A stretch of 64,000 bases of DNA from Lentzea sp. NEAU-D7 (lineage in GTDB: Bacteria > Actinomycetota > Actinomycetes > Mycobacteriales > Pseudonocardiaceae): the NCBI RefSeq assembly GCF_026242055.1, contig NZ_JAPJDL010000031.1:1-64000 (forward strand), read 5' to 3'. Below are positions 35,761-43,992 of the stretch, in pieces; position 1 is the stretch's first letter, and each line of letters opens with the position of its first letter. A program made the position numbers and the translations under genes. Below the pieces are notes generated by a model, which saw nothing but the letters and a program-made list of their open reading frames with translations, ran no database searches and was not told where the DNA came from.

Positions 35761-36627
35761 TTATTCAAGAACGAGGACACCATCGGGCAAACCCGGGATG
35801 TCGTACGAGTGCCACATCGGGCGCCAGTCCGGCAGCTCCAGCATCCGGCGCAGGTCCGCGAACCCGGACAGCCAGCCCATCCACGGCCCCCGCGGCGGGC
35901 TCGCCGGGTCGAACCCGCTCTGCACGAACGTCAGCCGCGTCCTGCCCTCCGAGCCCTTCAGCTCCCAGGACGTCACCATCCCGCCGGGGAACTCCAGTGC
36001 GAGGTTCTCCTCGTCCAGCGCGACGACCTTCGCGGGGTTCGGCTCGTCCGCCAGGCTCCCCATCGACCAGCGGCCGCCGACGTGCGGTTCGATCTCCATC
36101 CGGGCGCCGAACCACCGCGCGAACACGTCGGGGTCGGTCAGCGCGTCGATGATGGCCGCAGGCGTCGCCGCGATGTCGAACTCGAACCGCTGCTCGGGTG
36201 TCGTGAAGTCGCAGAACCCGAGCACGGGCCGGCCCTCGACGTGCTCGACCAGGTTCCCGAGCACCAGCGGCCAGAACGTCTGGAGGACCTCGTCCCGGTC
36301 TTCTCCCAGGCCCCACTTCGGGTAGGGCGACTGCGTCGCCGCGATGAGCGTCTCGCCGTCACGCTGCTCCACGGCGAGCTCGACCACGTACTCGGTGCCG
36401 TACAGGGACCACGAGTAGCGCACCGACCTGTCGTCGAAGCCCAGCAGCTTCTGCCGGTGGCGTTCGCCCTCCGGCGTGTAGCGCCCCCAGTACTCGAACT
36501 CCCCGCCTTCGAGGTCCACGTGCGCGTGCTCCGCCAGCCACACCCGCAGGTCGTCGGCGGTGGTGAGCGCCTGGTAGACGCGGGCGGGGGTGGCGGACGT
36601 GCGAACGCGGACCGTTCCGGTGCTCAT
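35761..36627 (-). CDS. Tandem AHSA1/SRPBCC-domain protein
   Basis: 288 residues containing two START-like SRPBCC (AHSA1) domains: the first from VRVRTSATPARVYQALTTAD to about residue 125, the second from FEFDIAATPAAIIDALTD to the end with GGRWSMGS and LELPDWRPMW. Such proteins bind hydrophobic ligands in a helix-grip pocket. ATG at 36625-36627 follows AAAGGAGA; the open frame goes on upstream only through the overlapping regulator. The start overlaps the ArsR-type regulator stop by 4 bp; ArsR plus AHSA1 is a recurrent pair in actinobacteria. Confidence 0.9.
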   Translation of the reverse strand: MSTGTVRVRTSATPARVYQALTTADDLRVWLAEHAHVDLEGGEFEYWGRYTPEGERHRQKLLGFDDRSVRYSWSLYGTEYVVELAVEQRDGETLIAATQSPYPKWGLGEDRDEVLQTFWPLVLGNLVEHVEGRPVLGFCDFTTPEQRFEFDIAATPAAIIDALTDPDVFARWFGARMEIEPHVGGRWSMGSLADEPNPAKVVALDEENLALEFPGGMVTSWELKGSEGRTRLTFVQSGFDPASPPRGPWMGWLSGFADLRRMLELPDWRPMWHSYDIPGLPDGVLVLE

Positions 36628-37166
36628 CGATCGTCTCCTTTGGGGTAGCAGGCGAGCGCGATGCGGAACGCATCCCCTTCCGCGCCGCCATAACGGGTGA
36701 AGAGCTCTTGCAACGTCGTCTGCAGCTCGGCCAGGAACCGCTGCCGTTCCTCCGGTGGCACCCGGATCTCGCCGGACACGCCGACGGACGGCAGCTCGCT
36801 CGACCGGTCCAGTGCCGCCACGTCGACCTGGATCTGCTCGGCGAGGTCGACGAGGTGGCCCAGCGCCAGCTCGTCGCGTGACCCGATCCGGCCGACCAGG
36901 CGCGGTGACAGCCAGTACGACCGCGCCACCGCCTGGTAGAGGCCTTCCTGGACGCCGCGCACCCTGCGCTCGGACACCTGGGCCGCCAGACCGGCCTTGA
37001 CCAGCTGTTTGACGTGGTAGTGCACGCGTTGCGGCGTCTGGTCGAGCACCTCGGCGACCTCGGTGCACGACCGCGGCGCGGCGAGCTGCCGCAGCACCTC
37101 CACGCGCTGCGGCTTGAGCAGGGTCTCGGCCTGCTCCATCCGGTCCAGATAGATCACGTCTCTCAT
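36624..37166 (-). CDS. ArsR-family winged-helix regulator
   Basis: 180 residues. N-terminal winged helix with LKPQRVEVLRQLAAPRSCTE and recognition region VLDQTPQRVHYHVKQLVKAG, as in HTH_20-type ArsR regulators; no cysteine metal site is visible. The C-terminal ~90 residues are a helical sensor segment. ATG at 37164-37166. A promoter (TTGACA, 17 bp, CAAAGT) precedes it and a 14-bp palindrome overlaps the -10, so autorepression is likely. It is the first gene of the operon with the AHSA1 protein. Confidence 0.87.
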   Translation of the reverse strand: MRDVIYLDRMEQAETLLKPQRVEVLRQLAAPRSCTEVAEVLDQTPQRVHYHVKQLVKAGLAAQVSERRVRGVQEGLYQAVARSYWLSPRLVGRIGSRDELALGHLVDLAEQIQVDVAALDRSSELPSVGVSGEIRVPPEERQRFLAELQTTLQELFTRYGGAEGDAFRIALACYPKGDDR

Positions 37167-37176
37167 CGCAAAAAAG

Positions 37177-37205
37177 ACTTTGAACGTTCAAAACATATTT
37201 GTCAA
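37177..37205 (-). promoter_or_regulatory. Promoter of the ArsR/AHSA1 operon
   Basis: On the minus strand TTGACA (37200-37205) and CAAAGT (37177-37182) with a 17-bp spacer, ending 10 bp before the ATG of the regulator. Confidence 0.65.
37179..37192. promoter_or_regulatory. Palindromic operator TTTGAACGTTCAAA
   Basis: 14-bp perfect palindrome covering the -10 and spacer of the promoter above; the likely binding site of the ArsR-type protein encoded 13 bp away. Confidence 0.65.
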
Positions 37206-37224
37206 TCGGGCGGACAACAATGGA

Positions 37225-37248
37225 CTGACAGATATTGAAATCTGTCAG
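37225..37248. promoter_or_regulatory. 24-bp operator-like inverted repeat upstream of the aldo-keto reductase
   Basis: CTGACAGAT, six bases, ATCTGTCAG. It ends 45 bp before the reductase start and is AT-richer than its surroundings; a likely site for the TetR protein encoded after the reductase. Confidence 0.6.
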
Positions 37249-37293
37249 CTGATGCGGCAGGCTGGAAACATCGAAGAGACGAAGGGGTTCGAA

Positions 37294-38277
37294 ATGCAGA
37301 AGCGTCAGCTCGGAGCCACCGGCCCGGTCGTGTCCGCCATCGGGCTGGGCTGCATGGGCATGTCCAACGCCTACGGCCCGGCAGACCGGGACGAGAGCAT
37401 CGCGACGGTTCAGGCCGCCCTCGACGCGGGCGTCACCCTGCTCGACACCGGTGACTTCTACGGTCAGGGCCACAACGAGATGCTCATCGCCGAGGCGATC
37501 AAGGGCCGTCGCGACGAGGTGCAGCTCAGCGTCAAGTTCGGCGGCATGCGGGACGCCGACGGCGCGTTCCTCGGGTTCGACACGAGGCCGATCGCGGTCG
37601 CCAACTCGCTTGCGTACTCGCTGCAACGCCTCGGCACCGATCACGTCGACATCTACCGGCCCGCCCGGCTCGACCCGAACGTGCCGATCGAGGACACCGT
37701 CGGCGCCATCGCCGAGCAGATCGACAAGGGCCGCGTCCGGCACATCGGCCTGAGCGAGGTCGGGCCCGAGACCATCCGCCGCGCCCACGCCGTGCACCCG
37801 ATCGCGGACCTGCAGATCGAGTACGGCCTGCTCGAGCGCGGTGTCGAGCGGGAGATCCTGCAGGTCACCCGCGAGCTCGGCATCAGCATCACCGCGTACG
37901 GCGTGCTGTCGCGCGGACTGATCTCCTCCACTCCGCTGACCCTCGACGCCGGCGACTGGCGTGGCCACGCGCCGCGGTTCCAGGGCGACAACCTGACCCG
38001 CAACGCCGCCCTCGTCGAGAAGCTCGGCGAGATCGCCGCGGACAAGGGCGTCACGGTCGCGCAGCTCGCGATCGCCTGGGTCGCGGCACGCGGTGAGGAC
38101 GTGGTGCCTCTCGTCGGCACGACGAAGCGTGCGAGGCTGAACGAGGCGATCGGTGCCGTCGGCGTGACGTTCTCCGAGCAGGAGTTGCAGGAGATCGACG
38201 CCGTCGTTCCCGTCGGGGCCGCCGCGGGCACGCGCTACGCGGCCGCGCAGATGGCGATGCTGGACAGCGAGAGGTGA
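37294..38277 (+). CDS. Aldo/keto reductase, catalytic His replaced
   Basis: 327-residue TIM-barrel NADPH-dependent oxidoreductase of the AKR superfamily. The tetrad is D51 and Y56 in LLDTGDFYGQGH, K81 in SVKFGG, but the position of the catalytic histidine is Ala124 in IYRPARLDPNVP (usually YYQHRVDP). The rest of the family pattern, including VPLVGTTKRARLNEAIG for the cofactor phosphate, is intact. ATG 37294 follows GAAGGGG. Divergent from the ArsR operon; a TetR gene follows by 6 bp. Confidence 0.9.
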   Translation: MQKRQLGATGPVVSAIGLGCMGMSNAYGPADRDESIATVQAALDAGVTLLDTGDFYGQGHNEMLIAEAIKGRRDEVQLSVKFGGMRDADGAFLGFDTRPIAVANSLAYSLQRLGTDHVDIYRPARLDPNVPIEDTVGAIAEQIDKGRVRHIGLSEVGPETIRRAHAVHPIADLQIEYGLLERGVEREILQVTRELGISITAYGVLSRGLISSTPLTLDAGDWRGHAPRFQGDNLTRNAALVEKLGEIAADKGVTVAQLAIAWVAARGEDVVPLVGTTKRARLNEAIGAVGVTFSEQELQEIDAVVPVGAAAGTRYAAAQMAMLDSER

Positions 38278-38283
38278 GATGAC

Positions 38284-38892
38284 GTGGCGGAGGCGTTGAC
38301 CGGCGAGGCGATCCTCGTGGCGACCGAAGAGGTGCTGCGCAGGTACGGCCCGGCCAAGGCGACGGTCGTCGACGTCGCCAAGGCACTCGGGGTCAGCCAC
38401 GGCAGCGTCTACCGCCACTTCCCGACGAAGGCCGCGCTGCGCGAGGCCGTGACGCGGCGCTGGCTCGACGCGATCCACGCCGAGATGGAGTCGGTCCTCG
38501 ACACCGGGGCGAGCGCGGCCGACAACCTGAGGGCCTGGCTGCAGCACCTGTTCGACCGCAAGCGGCTCTCACACGTCGACGAGCCCGAGCTGTTCGCGAC
38601 GTTCAAGGTGCTGGTGAGCGAGAGCCCCGCGATCGTCGAGTACCACCTCGGCCACCTCGTGGGGCACCTCACGCGCATCATTTCGTCCGGAGTGGAAACC
38701 CACGAGTTCGTGACCGACGACATCCAGAGGACGGCACAGGCGGTCTGGGACGCGACGCAGATCTTCCACCACCCGGCTCACGCCCAGGAGTGGGGGAATC
38801 CTCACCTTCAGGACGCGTTCGACGCCGTCGTCTCACTGGTCGTCGCCGGACTGCGGTACAACCGAATCCCTAGTGCCACAGGCGATGCTTGA
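38284..38892 (+). CDS. TetR-family transcriptional repressor
   Basis: 202 residues. N-terminal TetR helix-turn-helix: ATVVDVAKALGVSHGSVYRH followed by FPTKAALREAV, with the C-terminal ligand-binding helices after residue 70 (WLQHLFDRKRLSHVDEPELF, a TetR_C domain of the AefR-like type). GTG 38284 is 6 bp from the reductase stop, so the pair is cotranscribed and this protein probably controls the operon through the inverted repeat at 37225-37248. Inducer unknown. Confidence 0.9.
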   Translation: MAEALTGEAILVATEEVLRRYGPAKATVVDVAKALGVSHGSVYRHFPTKAALREAVTRRWLDAIHAEMESVLDTGASAADNLRAWLQHLFDRKRLSHVDEPELFATFKVLVSESPAIVEYHLGHLVGHLTRIISSGVETHEFVTDDIQRTAQAVWDATQIFHHPAHAQEWGNPHLQDAFDAVVSLVVAGLRYNRIPSATGDA

Positions 38893-38910
38893 GGGTCACG
38901 GAGGTGAACG

Positions 38911-39405
38911 GTGCCGCCTGACGAGTGGATCGACCTGCTGGGAGCGCCTGAACGGCGTCCTGACCCCGTTGACTGGGACGCGGTCAAGGGACGGGTGGGC
39001 ACCGCGCTGCCCAGTGATTTCGTGCATCTCGCCGATGCCTATCCACCACTCATAGTCGGCGGTTACGTCCGCATCCTGCACCCAACGGCACGTGCAGGTT
39101 TCATGAACTGGATGTCAACGGCGCCCAAGATGATGCGGGCACTGCGGCGCCAGCCGGGCCTGCGGGTGCACCCGGACTCGCCCGGCCTGCTGCCCTGGGG
39201 CATGACGGTGAACGGCGACCACTGCCTCTGGTACACCGGCGGTGAACCGGACGAGTGGACCGTGATGATCACGGACCTGCGGCAGAAGTGGTCCTACGAC
39301 GGCAGCTTCTCCAGTTTCATCAGGAAGTTCCTGACCGGTGAGCTGCGCTGCCCGCTGTTCCCGGACGACGTCCCCGGCGGCTCCAAACCGTTCCAGGAGC
39401 CCTAG
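38911..39405 (+). CDS. SMI1/KNR4 (SUKH) family protein
   Basis: 164 residues. SUKH-fold signature: DWDAVKGRVGTALPSDFVHL with the ADAYPPLIVGGYVRIL strand, LLPWGMTVNGDHCLWYTGG, and the end strand WSYDGSFSSFIRKFL. SUKH proteins are often immunity proteins of contact-dependent or polymorphic toxins, but no toxin gene is near and many actinobacterial copies stand alone. GTG 38911 preceded by GGAGGTG. Located 18 bp after the TetR gene. Confidence 0.85.
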   Translation: MPPDEWIDLLGAPERRPDPVDWDAVKGRVGTALPSDFVHLADAYPPLIVGGYVRILHPTARAGFMNWMSTAPKMMRALRRQPGLRVHPDSPGLLPWGMTVNGDHCLWYTGGEPDEWTVMITDLRQKWSYDGSFSSFIRKFLTGELRCPLFPDDVPGGSKPFQEP

Positions 39406-39435
39406 CCGGGGACGTGTCCTCTCCCGACCCCCCGG

Positions 39436-40338
39436 TCAGTTCGAAGCGGCGGTCACCAGTGCGTTGCCGCTGCCCGTGCGGCCCGTGACCGTCAGGGCGG
39501 CGTCACCCAGCGGCTCGGACGAGACGTCGAAGTCGCTGCGCGCGGTGCCGGACGTGGACACCAGGTCGATCCGGGCGAGCGTGCCCTGCCGGATGCCGAC
39601 GCGGATGTGTCCCGAGCCGGTGCCGAGCTGGATCTCGCCGGAGGCCGCGTCGGCCACGGTCAGGTCGCCGCTGCCGGTGCGGACCTGGACGTTGCCCTGC
39701 ACCGCGCCGAGCCACACGTCGCCGGTCCCGGTGATCAGCGTGCTCGTGCCCCCGACCGACGACACCTCGACGTCGCCGCTGCCCGTCTTGGCCTTCAGCG
39801 ACGAGAGCATCGTCCCCAGGCGCACGGTGCCGGCGCCCGAGTTGACCTTGGCTTCGCCTGTCGCGCGGTCCGCGGACACGCTGCCCGTGCCGGTGTTCAG
39901 GTCCAGGCGCCCCGCACCGCCCGTCACGACGACGTCAGCCGCGCCGGTCCGTGATGACACGTGCGACCCCACGGGAGCCGTCACCACCACTGACAGGGGC
40001 ACGGCGCGCAACGGCAACGCCTTGGACGACTCGATGCGCAAACGGTTGCCCAGCAGTTCGACGCGTGCGTCGCGCACGGCCTCCTCCGGACCTGCCGACG
40101 GCGCGGTCTTGTCCGGGCCGAACTGGCCGCTGACCCAGCTCAGCACGCTGGACAGGCCCTCGGTCCACGAGTTGCCCGCGTTCGGGTCGTGCCGCACCTC
40201 GACGTGCACGCCGGGGCCGTCGACCAGCTGCACCTGCACCCGGCCGCTGAGCAGGGAGATGTCGATCTCGGCGATGCCCGCGAACTCGAAGCTCTGCTGG
40301 CGCACCACGCCGGACGGTTCGGAAGTCGGTTCGCTCAT
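39436..40338 (-). CDS. DUF4097 beta-helix-like protein
   Basis: 300 residues. Repeating short strands rich in Gly, Thr and Ser (NTGTGSVSADRATGEAKV, LKAKTGSGDVEVSSVGG, VRTGSGDLTVADAASGEI) mark the DUF4097 fold, a right-handed beta helix-like adhesin-type domain. No signal peptide or membrane segment is visible, so it is probably cytoplasmic. ATG at 40336-40338 begins after the stop of the upstream ribbon-helix-helix gene by 5 bp, and the pair RHH plus DUF4097 is common in actinobacteria. Function unknown. Confidence 0.82.
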   Translation of the reverse strand: MSEPTSEPSGVVRQQSFEFAGIAEIDISLLSGRVQVQLVDGPGVHVEVRHDPNAGNSWTEGLSSVLSWVSGQFGPDKTAPSAGPEEAVRDARVELLGNRLRIESSKALPLRAVPLSVVVTAPVGSHVSSRTGAADVVVTGGAGRLDLNTGTGSVSADRATGEAKVNSGAGTVRLGTMLSSLKAKTGSGDVEVSSVGGTSTLITGTGDVWLGAVQGNVQVRTGSGDLTVADAASGEIQLGTGSGHIRVGIRQGTLARIDLVSTSGTARSDFDVSSEPLGDAALTVTGRTGSGNALVTAASN

Positions 40339-40343
40339 CCCGC

Positions 40344-40856
40344 TCACCCCTGCACCCATCCGCGGACGCGCGAGCCCGAGCCGGCGTTTCCGCTCCACCC
40401 CTTGTGCTGATGCTTGTGCTTGCCGTGCACCGCGCCACCCACGGCCTGCTGGATGAACGAGTTCAGCGACACGCCCTGAGCCGCCGCGGCGGCCTCGGCC
40501 TTCGACTTGAGCTCGTTGATCATGCGCAGCGTGATGCGGCTGATGTCACCCGTGGCGTCACCCATGCCGAAGTTCGGCATCTCCTGACGCGGAGCGGGCT
40601 CCGGCTCCGGTTCCGCCGATCCCGTGACGACCACCTGGACGTCACGACCGGACAGGCGAACGTCCACGACCTGGCCGTCCAGGGAGGCGGTGACCTCCGC
40701 GGCCAGGTCGGACAGTGCGTTCATGATCGCCAGTCGCGCGGCTGGCTCGAGCGCTGCGGACAGTGCGGCGGCCGTTCGACGGGTGTTGTCGTCCCCCGCG
40801 GAGGCGGCCGTCGCCAGGTCCTCGCGCAGTGACGCGATGTACGGCGACAGATCCAT
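40344..40856 (-). CDS. HicB-like ribbon-helix-helix protein
   Basis: 170 residues. The C-terminal part (ISRITLRMINELKSKAEAAA followed by AQGVSLNSFIQQAVGGAV) is a ribbon-helix-helix DNA-binding unit like that of HicB/Arc antitoxins. The N-terminal 90 residues (SDLAAEVTASLDGQVVDVRL, GRDVQVVVTG) are a small alpha/beta module; no HicA toxin is adjacent. Predicted promoter TTGCAC, 17 bp, CATAGT ends six bases before the ATG at 40854-40856, so the message may be leaderless. Probably autoregulates and controls the DUF4097 gene. Confidence 0.8.
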   Translation of the reverse strand: MDLSPYIASLREDLATAASAGDDNTRRTAAALSAALEPAARLAIMNALSDLAAEVTASLDGQVVDVRLSGRDVQVVVTGSAEPEPEPAPRQEMPNFGMGDATGDISRITLRMINELKSKAEAAAAAQGVSLNSFIQQAVGGAVHGKHKHQHKGWSGNAGSGSRVRGWVQG

Positions 40857-40911
40857 GACACCACTATGACGTCACTTCCGACATCGTGCAACCACCGCAT
40901 GATGTCAGGGC

Positions 40912-40917
40912 TAATGT
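40912..40917 (+). promoter_or_regulatory. Probable -10 element (leaderless) of thyX
   Basis: TAATGT ends seven bases before ATG 40925. Inverted GACATC/GATGTC words (40880-40885, 40901-40906) flank the divergent promoters and may be operator half-sites for the RHH protein. Confidence 0.45.
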
Positions 40918-40924
40918 CGGCTCC

Positions 40925-41629
40925 ATGCCGAGAGTGCGTTTGGTGGCTAAGACCGAGTTCATCGCGCCGGACGACGTGCCGTGGACGACCGACGCGGACG
41001 GCGGCGCGGCGCTCGTCGAGTTCGCCGGCCGGGCCTGTTACCAGTCGTGGGACCGCTCGAACCCCATGACGAACACCAACGCGACGTTCCTGCACCACCT
41101 GCTCGACGTCGGGCACCTCGCCGCGTTCGAGCACGGCAGCGCCTCGCTCTACCTGACCGAGCTGCCGCGCTCGCTCACCCACGAGCTGATCCGGCACCGG
41201 CACTTCTCGTACTCGCAGCTCTCCCAGCGCACCGACCCGACCGACGTCGTGGAGCCGGACCTGATCGCGCGGGACCCCGAGCTGCACGCGCGGTTCGTCG
41301 CCGCGACCGAGGCGAGTCTCAAGGCGTACGAGGACCTGGTGCAGAGCCTGGAGAAGACCGTGAACGGCCGGCGTGCGCGGCAGATCGCACGGTCGGTGCT
41401 GCCCAACGCCACGGGCACCGAAATCGTCGTGACGGGCAACTACCGCTCGTGGCGGCACTTCATCGCGATGCGCGCGACCGAGCACATCAACGTCGAGCTG
41501 CGCGAGCTCGCCGTCGCGTGCCTGCGGGAGCTGACGAAGGCGGCGCCCAACGCGTTCGCGGACTTCGTCATCTCGACACTCCCGGACGGCACAGAAGTTG
41601 CCTCCAGCCCACTGGTGGTTGAAGGCTGA
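40925..41629 (+). CDS. thyX: Flavin-dependent thymidylate synthase ThyX
   Basis: 234 residues. Makes dTMP from dUMP with methylene-THF and FAD, without folate oxidation to DHF. The ThyX motif RHRx7S is at residues 90-100 in [16 protein letters not shown], and [16 protein letters not shown] and [13 protein letters not shown] are further conserved FAD/dUMP segments. ATG 40925 gives the conserved N terminus VRLVAKTEF; the more distal GTG is not supported. It precedes dapA in mycobacteria also; here an ACT protein, kinase and lipoprotein intervene. Confidence 0.96.
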   Translation: MPRVRLVAKTEFIAPDDVPWTTDADGGAALVEFAGRACYQSWDRSNPMTNTNATFLHHLLDVGHLAAFEHGSASLYLTELPRSLTHELIRHRHFSYSQLSQRTDPTDVVEPDLIARDPELHARFVAATEASLKAYEDLVQSLEKTVNGRRARQIARSVLPNATGTEIVVTGNYRSWRHFIAMRATEHINVELRELAVACLRELTKAAPNAFADFVISTLPDGTEVASSPLVVEG

Positions 41630-41633
41630 CGCC

Positions 41634-42035
41634 ATGAAGCGGCTCATCGTGGACGTCCGGCCCGGCGAATACGCGGTCACGCGCCTGGCGCCGGACGCTC
41701 CCGTTCCCAGCGGGCTGCTCGACCTCACCGGCGTCCTGGTCTCCGTGACGAGGACCCCGGCCGAGCTGTCGATCATCGCGCCCGCATCGTTCGCAGTGGA
41801 CTCCGACACGGCGGAGAAGGGCTGGCGGTTGCTGACCGTGCGGGGACCCCTGGAGTTCACGCTCACCGGCATCATGGCCGCTCTGGCGGGTGAACTGGCG
41901 GCAGCGGGCGTCTCGTTGTTCGCGCTGTCCACTTACGACACCGACCACCTGCTGGTGAAGCACACCGATCTGGGACGTGCCGTGCTCGCGTTGCGTGCCG
42001 CAGGTCACGAACTGGTTGTAGCGCCGGAAGCCTAG
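41634..42035 (+). CDS. ACT-domain protein (CASTOR/ACT_7 type)
   Basis: 133 residues. Two small alpha/beta parts: the N-terminal strand-rich segment (RLIVDVRPGEYAVTRL) and a C-terminal ACT-like unit (LTGIMAALAGELAAAGVSLF with STYDTDHLLVKHTDLGRAV). Such proteins bind amino acids and are known as regulatory modules. ATG 41634 follows the thyX stop by 4 bp, so it is cotranscribed. A role in nucleotide or amino acid sensing is conjecture. Confidence 0.78.
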   Translation: MKRLIVDVRPGEYAVTRLAPDAPVPSGLLDLTGVLVSVTRTPAELSIIAPASFAVDSDTAEKGWRLLTVRGPLEFTLTGIMAALAGELAAAGVSLFALSTYDTDHLLVKHTDLGRAVLALRAAGHELVVAPEA

Positions 42036-42108
42036 GAACCGATCCTGCGTGTGGCGGGTCTCAAGTACCGTCAACGCCCCCGGTTTCCGAGGTTCGTAGG
42101 AGCGCACG

Positions 42109-43551
42109 TTGCACGGACAGGCTGTCGAACCACGTGTCATCGCGGGCAGGTACGCCCTGCTCGCGGAGCTCGGCCGTGGCGGCATGGGCATCGTCTGGCG
42201 TGCCCAGGACCGCCACATCGGACGCTTCGTCGCGATCAAGGAACTGCACCTGCCGGACGGCATCGCGCACGAAGAACGCCGTGTGCTCGAAGAGCGCGCT
42301 CTGCGTGAGGCGCGCACCGCCGGCAAGCTCAACGACCCCGCCGTCGTGACGGTCTACGACGCGATCAACGAGAACGGCCTGACCTACATCATCATGGAGC
42401 TGGTCGACGCGGCGACGCTGTCGACGTTGATCAGCACGCACGGCCCGATGCCGCCGAACCAGGTCGTGTCGATCGCGCTGCAGGCGTTGTCGGCGCTCGA
42501 GACCGCGCACCAGGCCGGGATCGTGCACCGCGACGTGAAGCCCGGCAACCTGATGGTGCGCCCGGACGGCAAGCTCAAGCTCACCGACTTCGGCATCGCC
42601 CAGGCCGTCGACGACCCGCGGCTGACGACCAGCGGCAGCCTCATCGGCTCTCCCGCCTACATGGCGCCGGAACGCATCCACGGCCACGAGGCCGGTCCCG
42701 CGTCCGACCTGTGGGCGCTGGGCGCGACCCTCTGCTACGCCGTCGAGGGCTGGAGCCCGTTCGAGCGCTCCTCCACGGCCTCGACGCTGCACGCGATCAT
42801 GAGCGAGACCCCGCGCCTGACCCGTGCCACGGGCGTGCTCGGCGCCGTCATCACCGGTCTGCTGATCGCCGACCCGAACGCCCGGCTGTCCGGCCCGCAG
42901 GCCCGCGCGATGCTCGCCAGCATCGGCAACCAGCCGACGCCGCCCACCGGGATCGCGCCGGCGCAGACCCAGCAGTACCGGCAGACCCCCGCCGCCGACC
43001 CGGCGAAGAAGAAGCGCAACCGCATTCTCGCGCTGGTCGGCGCCGTGGCCATCGCCGCGGCGGCGTTCACCGGCGGCATCTTCGTGCACAAGGCCTTCAC
43101 GACGCCCGGCGCCAGCACCGGCAGCCAGGCGCTCACCTACGGCGAGGGCGCCGAGATCCCGGTATTCGGTCTCTACGAGAACACCTGCGGCATCGGTGAG
43201 GTCGCGCCGACCAAGCTCCTCAACTCCGACACCCGCGAGGAGTGCGACAAGCCGCACGACTTCGAGGTGTTCGACGTGATCGACACGTTGCCGCTCCAGT
43301 CGAACCTCCCCGACGCCGCGTATCCGGGCGTCGACTCGCTGAAGAGCCTCGGCGTCTCCCGCTGCGAGATGACGCTGAACTCGGGGTGGGTCAAGGACGG
43401 TGAGAAGCTCAAGCTGACGACCTTGATCCCGAGCGAGAGCGCGTGGACCAAGGACAAGGACGGCAACGCGGAGCGCAAGATCTGGTGCCTCGCCGGCGCC
43501 AAGGACGGCAGCAAACTCGACGGCACCATCAGCGCGAAGAAGGACAACTGA
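42109..43551 (+). CDS. Transmembrane Ser/Thr protein kinase (PknB-like kinase domain)
   Basis: 480 residues, eukaryotic-type kinase. Kinase domain: LGRGGMGIVWRAQD (21-34), lysine K44 in VAIKEL, HRDVKPGN at 140-147, DFG at 160-162, and the APE segment YMAPERI. A membrane helix is at about 304-327, then an extracellular domain with paired cysteines (NTCGIGEVAPT, REECDKPHDFEVF, SRCEMTL, KIWCLAG) related to the septum-formation type of lipoproteins rather than PASTA repeats. TTG 42109 follows GTAGGAG by 5 nt, a good site. The next lipoprotein gene is 2 bp downstream. Confidence 0.92.
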   Translation: MHGQAVEPRVIAGRYALLAELGRGGMGIVWRAQDRHIGRFVAIKELHLPDGIAHEERRVLEERALREARTAGKLNDPAVVTVYDAINENGLTYIIMELVDAATLSTLISTHGPMPPNQVVSIALQALSALETAHQAGIVHRDVKPGNLMVRPDGKLKLTDFGIAQAVDDPRLTTSGSLIGSPAYMAPERIHGHEAGPASDLWALGATLCYAVEGWSPFERSSTASTLHAIMSETPRLTRATGVLGAVITGLLIADPNARLSGPQARAMLASIGNQPTPPTGIAPAQTQQYRQTPAADPAKKKRNRILALVGAVAIAAAAFTGGIFVHKAFTTPGASTGSQALTYGEGAEIPVFGLYENTCGIGEVAPTKLLNSDTREECDKPHDFEVFDVIDTLPLQSNLPDAAYPGVDSLKSLGVSRCEMTLNSGWVKDGEKLKLTTLIPSESAWTKDKDGNAERKIWCLAGAKDGSKLDGTISAKKDN

Positions 43552-43553
43552 AC

Positions 43554-43967
43554 GTGAAGAGTCGGATCGTTCCCGCCCTCCTGGCCCTCGGCTGCGCGGC
43601 GGCCCTGACGGCCTGCGGCAACAACGAGGACAAGTTCGTCTCCGAGCTCAAGGCCGCCGGGTTCAGCAACCCCGGTGAGCCCAGCACGGAGAAGGAGAAG
43701 AAGTCCAAGAAGATCGGCAAGCGCACGGTCAAGTCCTCGGAGAAGACGATCGAGGTCGTGGTGCGGGTGAAGGGCTGCGACCTGGAGTTCGCCAAGATCT
43801 CGGGCCAGTCCGGCTACTGGCTCGACGAGCTGCACGTCAACGGGCAGGAACCGGACTGGCCCGGCTACCCGGAGAACCTGAACCGCGACCAGGTGGTCAA
43901 GCTCCTCGGCGACAACTCGGCCAAGCCGGACGGCTTCAAGAGCTGCTATAAGCCGAACGAGGCCTGA
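43554..43967 (+). CDS. Small lipoprotein cotranscribed with the kinase
   Basis: 137 residues. The N terminus VKSRIVPALLALGCAAALTA followed by the lipobox cysteine (TACGN) is a Lsp-type signal. The mature part is basic (KEKKSKKIGKRTVK) and carries a cysteine pair (VKGCDLEF, KSCYKPNE). It may be a partner of the extracellular part of the kinase, given the 2-bp gap, but this is inference. GTG 43554. Confidence 0.75.
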   Translation: MKSRIVPALLALGCAAALTACGNNEDKFVSELKAAGFSNPGEPSTEKEKKSKKIGKRTVKSSEKTIEVVVRVKGCDLEFAKISGQSGYWLDELHVNGQEPDWPGYPENLNRDQVVKLLGDNSAKPDGFKSCYKPNEA

Positions 43968-43992
43968 GGTCGGGTTGTGGTGCAATGGGGGT

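Noticed and set aside
36628-38547. N-terminal extension of the AHSA1 gene to a 928-codon protein
   Set aside because: The extra sequence is antisense to the aldo-keto reductase and the regulator; ATG 36627 with AAAGGAGA is clear.
38911-39405. Toxin-immunity locus around the SUKH gene
   Set aside because: No large polymorphic toxin or secretion gene lies within the window near it.
40867-40874. TGACGTCA as a cAMP-response-like operator
   Set aside because: An 8-bp palindrome is expected by chance; it lies inside the predicted promoter and no matching regulator is apparent.
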